A stretch of DNA of 52,500 bases from Chromera velia (GCA_018398765.1 JAHBMJ010004741.1:1-52500), one strand, 5' to 3'; counted from the stretch's first letter, positions 23,701-36,115 are shown. A program made the numbers and translations. The notes: generated from the sequence alone by a model not told the origin.

Positions 23701-25159
23701 GAGAACCTGCGAGGCTCGCGATCCTGTTCAACCACTTTCGGTCTGTGATCTCATACGACACGACGAGGGAAGACGTGCTGACACCCAAGGGAAGCGAAAC
23801 GGTCAGAGAGCAAGAGTGGAAAGGGGTGGGGGGATCGACTGGGGAGAACCGAAGAGAAGGATAAATCCCAAACAGACAGGACAAGAGAGGAGTAGTTTGA
23901 TGAAGTGTCGGGAAGAAAAGTGGAAGAAGAATGGGAAGCTCTCCTGCCATCTCATCTTGCCCTGTGCATCAAGAATTGAAATGAGAAACAAAGAGAAAAG
24001 AAAGGAGGGAGAGGAACCAGTTGTCGCTCTAGCTCTTTGGTCGCTCTCCTGTCCTGCTCTGTTGGGCTCTTTTGCGTTGGCCTGCCATCCGACTTGTCTC
24101 TTCTCTTGCAACTTTCTTTCCCCCTCTCGGCCTGCCTCTCCAACGAGATCTTCCTCCTCGTTTCAACCCCCCCTCTCTCTGTTACACACAAAGGCACAGA
24201 TTGGTCTGGCGTCTTGGACCTACGCTGTACTCCTACAGGTGCATGCAAATGTCTGGTTGAATGTGTAGGCATGCGGGCAGGCGGGTGTGGGGCCCCCCCG
24301 TCTGATTCTCTTTCTGCGTATGAGAGAGCGAGTGGGGTTGTTGCCTCACGGGTGGCGCGCTTTGTTGGTTTCGTGCGTGCAGACTTCTCTGAAAGATCTG
24401 GACACCTTCGAGTTCGAGCCTGAGAGGAGGGAGATCTGGAATGTCAGTCAGTCAGTCAGTGAGTCTTTAGCTCGGAATGAATGGCGAGGCCAACAACGGG
24501 GGCCCAATGACTCTCCCTCCCTGTCTCAACCCCTCTTTGTTTCTATTCTCTGCTTTGGTGGCTGTGTGCCTTCCCCCCCTTTCCGTCTGTCTGCCTGCCT
24601 GTCGGTCTCTCTCTCTCTCTGTGTGCCTGTATTTCTCCTTTTCTCTTTGCACCGGCGGATCTAAGAAAGGATTGAGATGGGAAGGCAGGTAGATAGGTCC
24701 AAAAAGCACAGAAAGGGAGAATCCCGGATAGATTTGGATGTGGAGTTCAATTTAAGGAGAGAGAGGACAAGGAGAAAAACAGGGACGTGCTCATGCTGTG
24801 GGCGGTGCTCTCTTTGACCGCATTTCTTCTTTTACATGCACTCTGTATGGGTCACCGTTCTTCCTTCCCTGCCCTAACATTTTGGAGTTATCTCATCTGC
24901 CTTTTTTAAGGAGAGAGCTGAAGGTCCTCTCTCCATCTCTTCCCCTGCTTCTTTCTGTCCGCTCGTATTTTTACCTTTGTTTTCTCCTTTCCTTTTCATA
25001 CGCCCCACTGGGTGGGTGACCTTCTGTCATCACCTTTTGTTCCTTTGTCTCTCTCCCTCTCTGCAGGACCTCATCGAGCTCTACCTGGCCTCCACGCTGT
25101 ACGGGGCCATGCTGGACAATGTGGCATCCGAACAGGTAAGTCAGAGTGAGCGTGTGTGT

Positions 25160-25212
<53 letters not shown>

Positions 25213-25821
25213 GAGGGAGAGCTTCAGAAGCATGGTCTTTAGTAACTTCTCCGCATTTTCTTTCCGAGTGAGTCGACTCAAATCATTTGATCGCTTGGAG
25301 AAAAGGAGGGCTGAAGGAGGCTTTTCTGAACCTCTTCGCTTCCCCCGCTGCGTGCCGCTGCCCATCTCTTCTGCGTGGCGTGTGAACACAATACCCGTCC
25401 GTGTCTGTGTACGACCACACGTGGATGAGTGCAGTCTGCGCGAATGAGTGCGATGGACAACGCCTCGAAGAACGCTGGAGAAATGCTCGCGAACCTCACG
25501 CTTGTCTACAACAAAGCAAGACAGGTGAGTGAGTGAGTGAGTGAGTGAGTGAGTGAGTGAGTCAGGCCGACAGGGAGTGCGGGGCGTAAATGGGTGTGGA
25601 CAAATTCAGTGAAGTGAACTAAAGGTGTGCCGTCAAGAGAGATTCACCCAAAACACCATAGGAATAGAATAGCCGTCCGGGTAGAGTACTGCTGACGCGG
25701 GCAAGGAAGAGAGGGTCTCCTCTCGCTCATCCCTAACTTGGCCTTTTTTGTGTGTGTATTCGTGTTATTCTTGCTGTCCTACTTTCTTCGTTCATTGCTT
25801 CCGCTCTTCTTGCTCTTCTCT

Positions 25822-25853
<32 letters not shown>

Positions 25854-26089
25854 TCGTTCTTTCCTCTTTGGTTTTTCGGTAAGAACTTTGTGAAGAAAGA
25901 AGGAGAGGTAAGTGAGCCAGTCAGTCTGTCGGTCTGTCTGTCTGTCTTCCTCTGATTTTTGTTCCCTCCGTACCCCTGTCGTGCATCTCTCTCTCCTTCT
26001 CTCTTTCTCTCCCCCCCCCCCTCTATTTCTTGCAGGCAAAGATTACGATGGAGCTGATTGAAATTATTTCGGGAGCAAACGCGCTCTAA
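20797..26089 (+). CDS. ATPC (ATP5F1C/ATP3-like): Mitochondrial F1F0 ATP synthase gamma subunit
   Basis: The gamma subunit is the central rotor stalk of F1-ATPase in the mitochondrial matrix. It couples proton-driven rotation to ATP synthesis by alpha/beta. Eleven exons are 20797-20943, 21134-21226, 21781-21850, 22443-22498, 22900-22991, 23296-23377, 23700-23801, 24383-24442, 25067-25135, 25435-25524 and 26036-26089. All phases agree and give 304 residues, near the usual length. About 35 N-terminal residues resemble a mitochondrial transit peptide. Hallmarks are [52 protein letters not shown], and the C-terminal [17 protein letters not shown] and [15 protein letters not shown]. The last helix is the family signature that passes through the alpha3beta3 ring. 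Intron 1 appears to start with GC (GCCAGT), because splicing there alone preserves the invariant K-ITKAMK junction. The start at 20797 is the first ATG with a plausible presequence. Identification is secure; exon 6-8 borders are slightly less so. Confidence 0.95.
22872..22897 (+). repeat. (TG)n tract forming the 3' end of ATP synthase gamma intron 4
   Basis: About 13 TG units run directly into the acceptor tgtag at 22899, just before exon 5 at 22900. In this intron the UG tract stands in for the usual polypyrimidine tract. Confidence 0.85.
25151..25212 (+). repeat. (GT)n(GA)n tract just inside ATP synthase gamma intron 9
   Basis: The tract starts about 15 nt after the GTAAGT donor at 25136. 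The alternating gt run passes directly into a ga run of about 19 nt. Confidence 0.9.
25525..25562 (+). repeat. (GTGA)n tract overlapping a 5' splice site
   Basis: About 9.5 gtga units begin exactly at the donor after exon 10 of the gamma subunit gene (..AGACAG, then gtgagtgagt...). Each unit recreates a GTGAGT donor; only the first keeps the [13 protein letters not shown] reading frame joined directly. Confidence 0.9.
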
Positions 26090-28537
26090 TTTTTTGTTTG
26101 TAGAGTCCAAATCAGTGACTGTCTTTCCACCCTTCCCTTTCTCTCAACTGATTCTTCCTCTTGTCTTCCTTCACCCACTTCTCTTTCTTGCACCCTCTTT
26201 TTACGGATTCCGCCTTCCGCCCCTCCTACTTAATCGCTGCGTAATTTCGTTGTCTCTCTCAAGGAACCTGCATGTCTTCTTTGTGTTCACTTCTTTCCCC
26301 CGGATGGTGTGCCTCTTACGATCGGTGTCTCTTCCGGTCTTGCAAACATGCAAGAGGCGAAGGGGAGGCAATGGGAAGGAAGGAACGAGGGGCTGCTTAT
26401 CCCTCTTGGGAAGGGTCGGTTGGGGGAGGGGGGGGGTGAGGCTGGGCGCGTCTCGATCAATGGAGCGGTAGAGATGGATGCATCGTGAGGGACTGGTCCG
26501 TTCCCCCCGTGCCTACGTCCATCAGACCGGTGGGTGGGTGGTGGCGTCGCAAGAGCATGAACGTATGCTGAAGTGGGAGGGTTTCTGGTGGGTTGATAGA
26601 CAACAAAAGGTCTGCGTGGAGGTCGTCCGAGTTGGATGACAGACAGAAGAGGAAGGAATCTGGGTGGGGCAGGGTGTGTGAATGTTTGATCTCCTTATTG
26701 TTTGATTGTTCACCTGATTTCTGTCACGCGGAAAAACACCAAAGTACTGCAAACGAAAGCAGCAAACAAAATGCCGAATCATTGCTAGCCGGTGTTCGAC
26801 TAGCTGTCCGCAGAGTCAATTCATTGTCAAACAAAAATAGTATACGCTAGGATAGGATTTCTGTCTGGAAGATTGGCCTCCTGCCCCAAAACTATATGAT
26901 TAAACGCACGGCCGAGCGTCTAACCCATAGCGTTCCACGTACTACATCCTAATTCTGGAATAAATTGTGTCTATAGTTTGTTCAGAAGATGACGAATCAG
27001 CATTATCTGAATACAGTCTTTTTATTTTAAATTTATTTTTAAAACATAATTAGTAAGTATTAGTTGAGATATGTGCTAGGATGTGCTAGGATATGTGATA
27101 GTGATAGTGATTTAATTGGTACCCTGGGTTCAATAAAACTCTAAAATATGTTTTTTATACAGAGTTTTTAAGTTTGTTTTTATAAGTTGCATGCATGCTA
27201 AACACTAATAAACCTAGTAATAAACAGTACTAAACACAATGTAATATATACGTGCATCATATATATGGTATGGCCTAGGGTATGGTTGTAACAGTCGAAG
27301 GTCAATGGTTATAAAGCTCGTGGTATCGATCTCCGCAATGAAATGCAGAGCTAGTGCGAGAGAAAGTTTTTTCGTGTTTATGTCATACCACGGAGCGACT
27401 TTCTATGCCTAGTCCCATGTTAGTTCCCATGTTTGTTTGTTAAATCCCGCAGCAAACCCCGCGGCCGCAAACCATTCACAAACTGATTTTAACATGCGTA
27501 TGGTAAAACATGCATATAAAAAAAACTATGAATAGCCACAAAAAAATTTTAAAGTACACAGAAGAGATTGTTTCTTCGTTTTTATGAATGTTGACAAGGC
27601 AGGGGGGTCCCAGGGAATTTAAAGCTGCCGTGGAGGGACTTGAAAGAGTCTGTGGTGCATGTAACTACAGATCAAATCAGATCGAATAATTAAGATTCAA
27701 ATTAAATTAAGAGTCTGCGCTGCAGAGCTGAAAATGGCGCCTGTATACCAGTATTACTGTAACGTAGTATAGGTGTTACCGTAAATCTGTTAGTCAGTCA
27801 GTATAAGCTGGTCTTTCACTGATCAACAGTGGAGTTAAAAAGGTGAATGTAGGTAGATATCTTAAAATACAATATTTTTCGCGAACAACCTTGAAGATTT
27901 CAGACTTCCTTGACTTTAATGCTCTAATATGATTTTCTATATTTTTTTTCAATTTTAATATTCGGAATATTCCGTCATCTACCCAAGCTGCTCCGTGCGA
28001 GTCTTTAGAAAAAATGTTGCACTTTTAGTGGAAAGTCGCGCACGTGAGCAAAAAAGCCGAAGTTTCTTATTGTCACTAAGCCAATCCGCGCTGTTAGACT
28101 TATTTCCACGCGTAAGGCGCGCGATCTGACTTGTTAAATTAACATTAATAAGGATTGATCGCATATATCGATCGCTATATGTATAAAGCCAAAGCAATGA
28201 TCAATTGACCTGGATGAATAGATGTGTTTCGCAGCTACCATTCGATTGTTCGGGGGTTCTCATGGACTTTCAAGCAGTTGGCTTCTTCTGTCTCTTAAAA
28301 GACCTCAATACATGCGTGTATCTCCCGTCTACTAAGTGAATCTGCACTTACCCCAACGTGCATATATACATGCATATACCTCTTTTAAGCTTTGTCTCAC
28401 TCAGTACGACACTTACAACCAGAGAACATAGACAAGGCTTCAGGACAGCAGTAAGACAGACACCGTGTTGAACCACAAACGGCTCCTTCGAAGTCGTGAA
28501 GTGGTGTGCGGAGAATAGAAATCCTCAAAAAATAATT

Positions 28538-29384
28538 GAAGTTAAAGCCGATTCTGGCTTACTTTTTTTTTTTTGCCGATGATGTTAAGTGACAAAGGTG
28601 TTTAGTCACTTGTGATTAGAATATATTTAATTATCCCATGAAGTGATTGAATGTGATTGAATAAAGTGATTAATTAGCCAAAGTCCGATTCTTACTAGTC
28701 TTTAATACTTTTGGTCATTCTAATGGTGTGTGATTTTTTTTTAATGTTATAAAAACAAATGTTTTGGGAGTAGCCTAGAGGCTTGTGCACATCCTGTGCA
28801 CTGCATGCATGGCCCAACCCATGCAGCCTGGGCCAGCCATACACGTGCTGGCGCAGCCCACCGCTTCTACTAGCGGCCGCGGCCATCGGTGTATGCATTC
28901 GCAGCCGAATAGCCGATTATACATGTTGTATCAAAAATTGGGTCTTCATGCATGAGTTTCAAACAGAAGGTGTAGTGTGCATGTTCATGCAATGAGAACA
29001 TGTATAAACTTTCAACCGCCTATAAACTTTCAACCTAGATAGCCCCTGTTTATCTTTTTTAAAACCAATTTTTTATAGTCATAAACTGTGCTTAAAAAAA
29101 AATAAAAATAAAAAATATAGCCCGGGGGGCTTCAGCCCCCAGACTCCCCTTTAATTAATTTAGGAATATATTTCTGAATATATTCCTGATTATATTACTT
29201 TTGAAGTGAGTAACTAGTGAATAAATATATTCCGTAATTAAACACCTTTGTTAAGTGACAAACAAGTGTTGTTCACATGTTGCGTAACTCTTGTTTGGGT
29301 GTTGCATAACTATTGCTTATAACTGTTGCAAAAAATAAAAATTAAAGCTAATTCTGGTTTACTTTTTTTTTTTCTGGCTGTGAT
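28538..29384. repeat. Possible decayed non-autonomous element: paired direct and inverted repeats
   Basis: Two diverged copies of a segment containing ttaaag, attctgg and ttactttttttttttt lie in direct orientation at about 28538-28575 and 29341-29378. Between them, caaaggtgttta plus gaatatattta at 28593-28630 matches the reverse complement of 29219-29250. Both arms carry ttaagtgaca. A MITE-like or foldback origin is possible; no target-site duplication was identified. Confidence 0.35.
29120..29139. other. GC-rich hairpin in AT-rich surroundings
   Basis: The sequence ggggggcttcagcccccag is a near-perfect stem (about 6-7 G:C pairs around tca) set in a 60-bp A-rich stretch. It could be a stem-loop of a decayed element or of an unannotated transcript; nothing adjacent identifies it. 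Confidence 0.35.
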
Positions 29385-29980
29385 ACACCTAGATAAAAGC
29401 AAAAATACATGTAGTACAACATAATATTCAAGTTCATTACTGACACTTCAAAATGCCCAGGGAGCCTAAGGGCCAGTAAAGGCTCTAAGAAAATGTGAAA
29501 GAATGTATAAAATCGGAATCTCTAAAAAACTTTGAAAAACTAAATTTACTAGTTCTTTACAGAATGTCACTAGCAGTTTTTTCCTAGGTTTTTTTTTATT
29601 AAGTCAAAACGGAGCTCCATATTTAGTTCGCGATCACTAGCGCGATCACAATCAAATTTTGAATCAATCAATGAGTTAGAAGTTGATGCTAGTTAGTAAT
29701 ACTTACGTACAGTGTAACGGTACGTGGTTTGACATATACTTTGAGACCCACAAACACTTTAACTCCATGTTTTCCTCTAATTAATAATACCTCTAATCAG
29801 GATGCGCATACACAGAGAAAGAAGTTGAAAAGCCAAAAAAGAAAAAACTCGGGGGCTATATGCAAGCGAGCACTTCAGGGGATCTCGCGCTTAGCCTTAT
29901 CTCTAGAGTTGAGTGATTGACGATCTCTTGCATGAACATGGGCTGCTGGGAGCATGGCTCCACTCTAGCAAAGCCAACTT

Positions 29981-30014
29981 CATTCATTCATTCATTCATT
30001 CATTCATTCATTCA
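29981..30014. repeat. (CATT)n microsatellite
   Basis: Eight perfect cattcatt-type units lie about 200 bp downstream of the P450 stop codon. Confidence 0.95.
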
Positions 30015-30215
30015 TGCATTAGCCAACATCGGGCCAGCATCACCTTATTACGACTTCGTTTCGATCTTTGCGCTTAATTTCCTCAACCATCGATCAATTC
30101 TTGTTTTGTAGATGGCGATCATCGATGGGTCACGGGACTGACGACAAAAGGACCTCGTGAACTTGCTATCAGTATGAATTCCGTCTCTTCCTGCAGTAGA
30201 AAGCAGGCAGCCTGT

Positions 30216-33069
30216 CTATCTGCGATGGCGGGGCACCACCCACACGCCCCCCTTTGGTTTTGCAATGGCGTACGTCTGCATTTCCTCTCCCGGCTCCGGG
30301 AGCTTCCTGACCTCGAAGTCGAAAAAGTAGAGCACTGCCGCCAACACCACTCGGGCCTGTATGCAAAATGGATGGAAAGGGGAATGGAAAGAGAAAAAGA
30401 GGGCAAGGATTACTGGGAGGACGAGAGAGGCAGGAAAGAAAAAGAAAGACCGAAATTCAATGAATTGAAAAGAAAGATAGAAAGAGAAAGGGAGAAAGGA
30501 ATTCATTGGAGGAATGCGCGGGGGGAGTGGGGGGAAGCAAATTGGCGGACAAGGACTGAGCAAACACAATTTATGTTGTCTCTCACTACGGGACGCCAGA
30601 AAAGAAAAAAAAAAGAAAGAACCCACAAACCTCCATGAGAGCCAGGTTCATTCCCACACAGTTCCGAGGACCCGAACTGAAGGGCAGCCAGAATTTCTTT
30701 TGGAGTTCCGAGATAGGAAGGACCTTCTCCTTCTGACCGCTGCCGCCCTGTCCGTCTCTGTCCCCCGCTTCCGTGGACCTGCCGGGAGACACGTCGGGGT
30801 CTCTGGAGGCCTCAGAGACGCCCTCGAGGGACGCGCCTCCCTCCGACAGCCACCTCTCCGGTCTGTACGTGTTCGGGTCTCCCCACCTGCACTCGACCAG
30901 GCAGGCATCATCATCGGCGTGCACGTACAGAGAGAGAGCGGAAAGAAATGAAGAGACACTTTGCCTGCACAGCTAGAAGCGCTCCGGAGAGCCCTAACAA
31001 ACGAGCAGCCTCCACGCACCCACGTGTGTTCATATGAGGGAACGAAGGTGCGGGCAAAGGGACTCTTGTGCTAAGCTGTTTGGTGTAGGCGTGAATGCCG
31101 TGGATGGGGGAAGGAAGTTTCATCGACAGCATCCATCCATCAAGCGTCAAGAGAGGGGGGCGTCGCGAAAAAGGCAGGCACGCGCAAAAAAAAATGCCGT
31201 ATAATTCATGGCATGGATACAAACAAGGACGGGGGAGAGGGAACCTGTCTGTCTGTTCGTTGGGTTATCTGGCGACAGGAGACGGCTAGGAGAAAGGGCA
31301 AAATCAAGAACCAACCCCCTCGATCTATCATGCAGTCAAGTCAGTTGAATCTTCTGGGACCGTCGGAGTACTCTGAGGATATATTGCAGAGACAGACAGA
31401 CAGCTAGACAGATGGACTGACTCAGCTGCCCTCCCCAGAGCCCCCTGGGAGACTGCAATGGTTTCCCCCTTGGGGATCAAGTAGTCTCCCAGCACAAGGT
31501 CCTTCCCACGAATCTGGCGAGAGGAACCTGCAACCACCACGGGCCACCTGCAGACAGACAGACAAAGGAAAAGAGAGAGGAAACACGCCTCTGCATCCAC
31601 TCCACCCTTGCACGCAGAAAGGAAGACATACTGGTCACCTCTTGTGTTTCTTCTTCTGTTCCATCTACCTGGAAGACAAGTGAGAGAACTCCAACTGAAG
31701 AGGCCGGACTCCTCGATGAACGTCCTCTTCAACAGCTTGACCGTTCCATCCACCCTTTCGTGCTCTTCTTGAAGCCCCGTCTTTTTTCCTCATTCTATCG
31801 AAGCAGACAAGAAGAGTAAATCGAAGACCTTCTGCGCATGAGGTAGACACACAAAGAGACCGCCAAACAGGCACGGAAAATCAGAGAGAACAGACTGACA
31901 TTCTCATAGCCTCCCTGATGCACCCGTAAATGTACGGAATCTTTGCGAAGTCCTCGAAGGAGATCAGGCCGTCTCGCTTCTCTGCGGGGCGCTCTGACAT
32001 CAAGGCATCGATCTGCTGTTGGGCCTTCCGGAGCTTCTCGGGATGCTTCACCTGCAAGCAAGCGGCAGGGCCCGTCGAACCAAGTGAAGTGAAAGCAAGC
32101 CAACACACTCACATAACCAGACAGACAAGAAGGGATCGAGGGAGGTGCATGATCGATCGATTGACGGTTTCCCCCCGGGCTCCTCACATCCAGTCGATTT
32201 CTTTCACTAAATCATTCATTTATTCATTCATTCAATCATTCATTCATTTATTCATTCAATCATTCATTCATTCATTTATTCATTCAATCATTCATTCATT
32301 CATTCATTTATTCATCCAATCATTCATTCATTCATTCATTCATTCAGAAATTAAGAGAGGTGCCGACCGAATCGATTGTCCAATCTACATCCATACATCC
32401 ATCCTCTTTCCCTTCATTCCTTTCTGCAGATCGACCTGTGTCGATCCTCTGATCACTTCCTCTGACACGCTGTCGGTAAACGAAAATCAAAAAGTAGGGA
32501 AAGAGACTATGCAACGGGCCGGCAGAGGGAAATCAGAAGAGTGAAGCGGACATTTGAGTGCCAATGATTCGGCTGAAGGCTCTTCATGTATCACTTCCAT
32601 CGAGGAGATAAAAAGACGACATTCCCACGGCCGGACTGCCCATCTCCTCTAGGGGACTGACCGACTGACCAATTCAAAAACTGTCCAAGAGAGTGTGAAT
32701 CCAGTGGTGTCGTGACCAGCAAAGAGGAAGGTCATCACATCCGCAGCTCTGTGCATCTCAGACTCGTACTCGGCCTCCAAAATGCGAGCAACGAGCGTGT
32801 TGTCCTTAGCCAAATCGATTGCCTTTCCGGTCTCCTTTTCCTTTTCCCTCCTCAGTCTGAGTATCTTCAAGGAGATGTCGGTCAGCTTCTCCCTCATCTT
32901 GTTGGCCTTGATGACTTCAGGAAAGAGAAAGGGGAACCACTTTCTCACAGGCACGTGGTGCGACATAATGGCTTCCTTCAAGAGAAGGGGAATGCCCTCC
33001 AGAATGGCCTCTCCCTCCTCTCCGCCCTGCTGGGTCTGCAGGCAGAGTCGGTGGTTTTCTTTGTGTGTT

Positions 33070-33106
<37 letters not shown>

Positions 33107-33164
33107 GTGTGTGTAAGTGTGTGCAAGTGTGTGTAAGTGTGTGTAAGTGTGTGTAAGTGTGTGT

Positions 33165-33203
<39 letters not shown>

Positions 33204-33323
33204 TGTGTATGTGTGTGTGTGTGTGTAAGTGTGTGTAAAGAGGGAAGAAAGAAGATGCGGGCAAACTCATAAGGCAGAGAGAGAGAAGGGAGAAACGAAA
33301 GGAAAAAGGACGGAAGGCAGGAA

Positions 33324-33357
<34 letters not shown>

Positions 33358-33467
33358 AAAGGAAAAAAAAAAGAAAGAAAGAAAGAAAGAAAGACAGGAA
33401 GGAAGGAAGGAAAAAGAAACGAAGAAAGGAAGAGGGGGAGAGAGAGAGAGAGAGAACGAAAGAACGA

Positions 33468-33499
<32 letters not shown>

Positions 33500-34804
33500 A
33501 GGAAGGAAGGAAGGAAGGAAGGAAAGAAAGAAAGAAAGAAAGAAAGAAAGAAAAAAGGAAAGAAAGAAAGAAAGAAAGAAAGAGAGTGAAGAAAAAGAAA
33601 GAAAGAGAGAAAGAAAGAAAGAAGGAAGGAAGGAAGGAAGGAAGGAACGAAGGAAAGGAAGGAAGGAAGGAAGGAAAGAACGAGAGAAAGAAAGAAAGAA
33701 AGAAAGAAAGAAAAGAAAAGAAAGAAAGAAAGAAAGAAAGAAACTTTCTTTCTGTCCAGAAACCATAGCGACTCGATCATCAGAGTGTAGCTTTGACTTT
33801 GGCATTCTGACAGAGGCTTCACCCCCCCGAACTGAGTAGCGGGCTTACTGACCGACCTTCAAGTCATAGTCAAATGCAGTTGCTGCAATGACGTCGACAG
33901 TCAATTTGGTGAACTCGGCCCCCATGTCCAGTGCTTCGTTCTTCTCTTCGGCCTTGCGGAAGTTCTCCAGCATCTCTTTCAGTTTGAAGTGGATCCCGTC
34001 CATGCGTTTGCTCAGATTCGTCTGGGCAAAGAAGGGCGCGAGCTTCTTTCGAATCGGGTGCCACCCGTCTTCCTTCGACTTACGGGTCACCAGATTCTTG
34101 TACCCCAAACCAAACGCATGGTCAAAGGGCTGCATGAATGCATCAGGTATAAGTAAGAAAGATGGTTCACGGGGCGTCCGGAAGAAAGGAGGGACACCAG
34201 CAGAGAGCAATAAGCAAAGTGCGCCGTCTACTTGATTCAAGTAGTCGTTCACCCTCTTCACAACAGACGAGCACAGGGGTCCATGTGAAGATCATTTTCT
34301 GAACAACACCGTCTACATGCACAGGGAAGCCGTGGAACAAACCTTAAACGTTTTGGCACGCAAGCAAGATGCGAAAAACGTCTACGCAGCCTGTGTCTCC
34401 AAGGCCAACGAAGCACAGACGCAACATCAGTGCAACAGCGGTCTACTGACCGCGTATGTCTCCCGATGCTTCTCGAGGCCGTCCGAGCCAAGGACCTTGT
34501 CCACATACTGGGCGTCCACGACCATGTGGTATTTCTTCTCAATGAAGAAACCCATGGGCACATACACCACTGAGTGCCCTGCCCGTTTGGCCGCTGGGGC
34601 TTCGTACACGTGGAACTTCCATGTGCTCCCCTCCATGATGGCCCGCATGGTCTTTGGACCTGTGGTGTTGGGGAGACAGAAGGGCTCCTTCTTTCCGTTG
34701 CGCCTCTTCGCACGGCGAGTGTGCAGATAGAAGAGGGCTGCGGCAAGAGCGGCCGCTCCTGCAGCTGCCGCTGCACTGACTACGACTTGGGCACGGGTTG
34801 CCAT
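30216..34804 (-). CDS. Cytochrome P450, membrane-anchored (microsomal type)
   Basis: A heme-thiolate monooxygenase, probably ER-anchored. Exons on the minus strand are 34804-34451, 34129-33857, 33035-32670, 32051-31900, 31754-31669, 31527-31422, 30886-30631 and 30356-30216 (TAG). Phases agree and give about 577 residues. Residues 5-27 form an Ala/Val-rich signal anchor followed by a basic [12 protein letters not shown] stop-transfer. Motifs are the helix [13 protein letters not shown], the I-helix AGHDTTGF (about 315-322), the K-helix EAMR (378-381), YRPERW (about 453-458) and the heme loop [10 protein letters not shown] with the Cys ligand near 522. A PKG near the beta1-4 strand (YLIPKGETI) is also present. 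Donors are GTCAGT four times, GTCGGT, GTAGAT and GTTTGT. The exon 5 acceptor (31755) and exon 6 acceptor (31528) were chosen to keep frame and family alignment and are the least certain. Substrate and CYP family are not evident; no redox partner gene is nearby. Confidence 0.9.
32211..32346. repeat. (ATTC)n with periodic ATTT and AATC variants
   Basis: About 135 bp of attc units, with a higher-order period of roughly 36-40 bp marked by atttattc and aatc variants, lie in the P450 intron 32052-32669. Confidence 0.95.
33061..33238. repeat. (GT)n array with regular GTAAGT interruptions
   Basis: About 175 bp of gt dinucleotides with periodic aagtgtgt interruptions, starting about 25 nt past the exon 3 acceptor of the P450 gene (33036). 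In transcript sense it is an (AC)n tract. Confidence 0.95.
33311..33743. repeat. Long purine (GAAA/GGAA)n array in P450 intron 2
   Basis: About 430 bp that are almost purely purine on the + strand, made of gaaa and ggaa blocks with a few acg and agag interruptions. In the sense of the P450 transcript it is a long CTTT/CTTCC pyrimidine tract. The long Lys/Arg/Glu and Phe/Leu/Ser open frames over it are artefacts. Confidence 0.95.
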
Positions 34805-35865
34805 CGAAGAGGGCACACAGTGTGCAACAGTCTGACGGCTGCTTTCTTGAAGTTTGGAGAGGGAATTAAGAGAAGGACGGCTCAGAAAAACTCTTAGAGT
34901 CCAAAAAATGAGGCGTCGGTCTCTAAGTATGCAAATGATCAAATGTCTTCTTTGACAGTGTCGATGAATGGCCAGACGCCTCGCAAAGCTGGGCAGCTGA
35001 ATCTGAGCTGATCATCGACTTGGGGCAGGGCATGCAAGGTCAGACGTCATGCATGCGCCCAAGGCCTATAATGGCCTATACGCGCAGTCAAGGCGCGCAT
35101 CATTGCAGCTATCATGCAGCTATCATGCATTTTAATGCTCCTGCGGAGCATGCCGTGGCCCCGTTGAAAGGGGGAAACCGGGGGTCGCGCATTATCGCGT
35201 ATGAAGGCCTAAATACGACTAAAAATTAGTCTGAAATTCTTACTTATAGTTATAGCAAATCGATCTGCAAACTGTCTACAATACATATTCTTTACCTGAG
35301 TTTATAAAACTAATTTGCCATATTTTTTCTAACATTTTTAAAAAGGAAAAAATGACGATCTAGAGAATGATTAACTCGTTTTCTAGTTAACGTGTTCTCT
35401 CAATACACTAATAACTCGATTAGGTTCGATACGAAAACACAGTAAAGGTATCTGTGAAAAGGCTCCAGACACGAAGGACAGTCCAAGGACCGGGGAGGAG
35501 TGAGCCAACAGTATTTGACCTAGTCTTTGACAGTGTATTACAGTGTCTGCATATATGTCTGCATCACTTACACAATAGTTACTCTTTCATCATCTTTCAC
35601 CCTTTGTCCTAGCCTTTGTCTCTCAATCTTGCTGTCTATCTGAGACACTGTCAGTTTCTCTACTTCAGTCTGGGTGCATCGGCCTCGATCTCTTTCTCCT
35701 ATGCAGAACCGTACATCCATCTGGCTCTTTCCCTCTCTTGCTCTCTATCTCTCCCTGATCATGAGTCTTCGTTTGCCACCTGTCTGCTAACGTGCACACG
35801 TACACACATACACACACACACACACATATATACACACACACACATACATATACACTCACGTACAT

Positions 35866-35917
<52 letters not shown>

Positions 35918-36065
35918 TTCACACTCTCACTGCTACATCGCACGCACACATAAGCACGCACATTACTCAGACTGACAAGCTCGCACAGATATAGATCGTA
36001 TATGCACGGACAGAAACACACACATACACACATACACATACACAGAGAGAGAGGGAGAGAGAGAA

Positions 36066-36115
<50 letters not shown>

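Larger units (their letters stand above)
26090..30215. other. Long intergenic region with an AT-rich core
   Basis: This lies between the two convergent 3' ends of ATP synthase gamma and P450. From 26090 to about 26830 it is moderately GC-rich (likely 3' UTR and flank, with pyrimidine runs and a G-run at 26425-26436). From about 26830 to 29900 it is AT-rich. It holds degenerate direct and inverted repeats at 28.5-29.4 kb, a CG-rich hairpin-like cccggggggcttcagccccc at 29120-29139, and an (ATTC)n tract at 29981-30014. I found no convincing gene or structural RNA. Confidence 0.65.

Noticed and set aside
24192..24236. Possible extra exon [15 protein letters not shown] in ATP synthase gamma
   Set aside because: In phase, but the acceptor acacaaag lacks a pyrimidine tract and the segment has no counterpart in the family; length is normal without it.
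33229..33822. Long + frame rich in Lys/Arg/Glu and long - frames rich in Phe/Leu/Ser
   Set aside because: They are translations of the (GAAA/GGAA)n and (GT)n arrays inside P450 intron 2.
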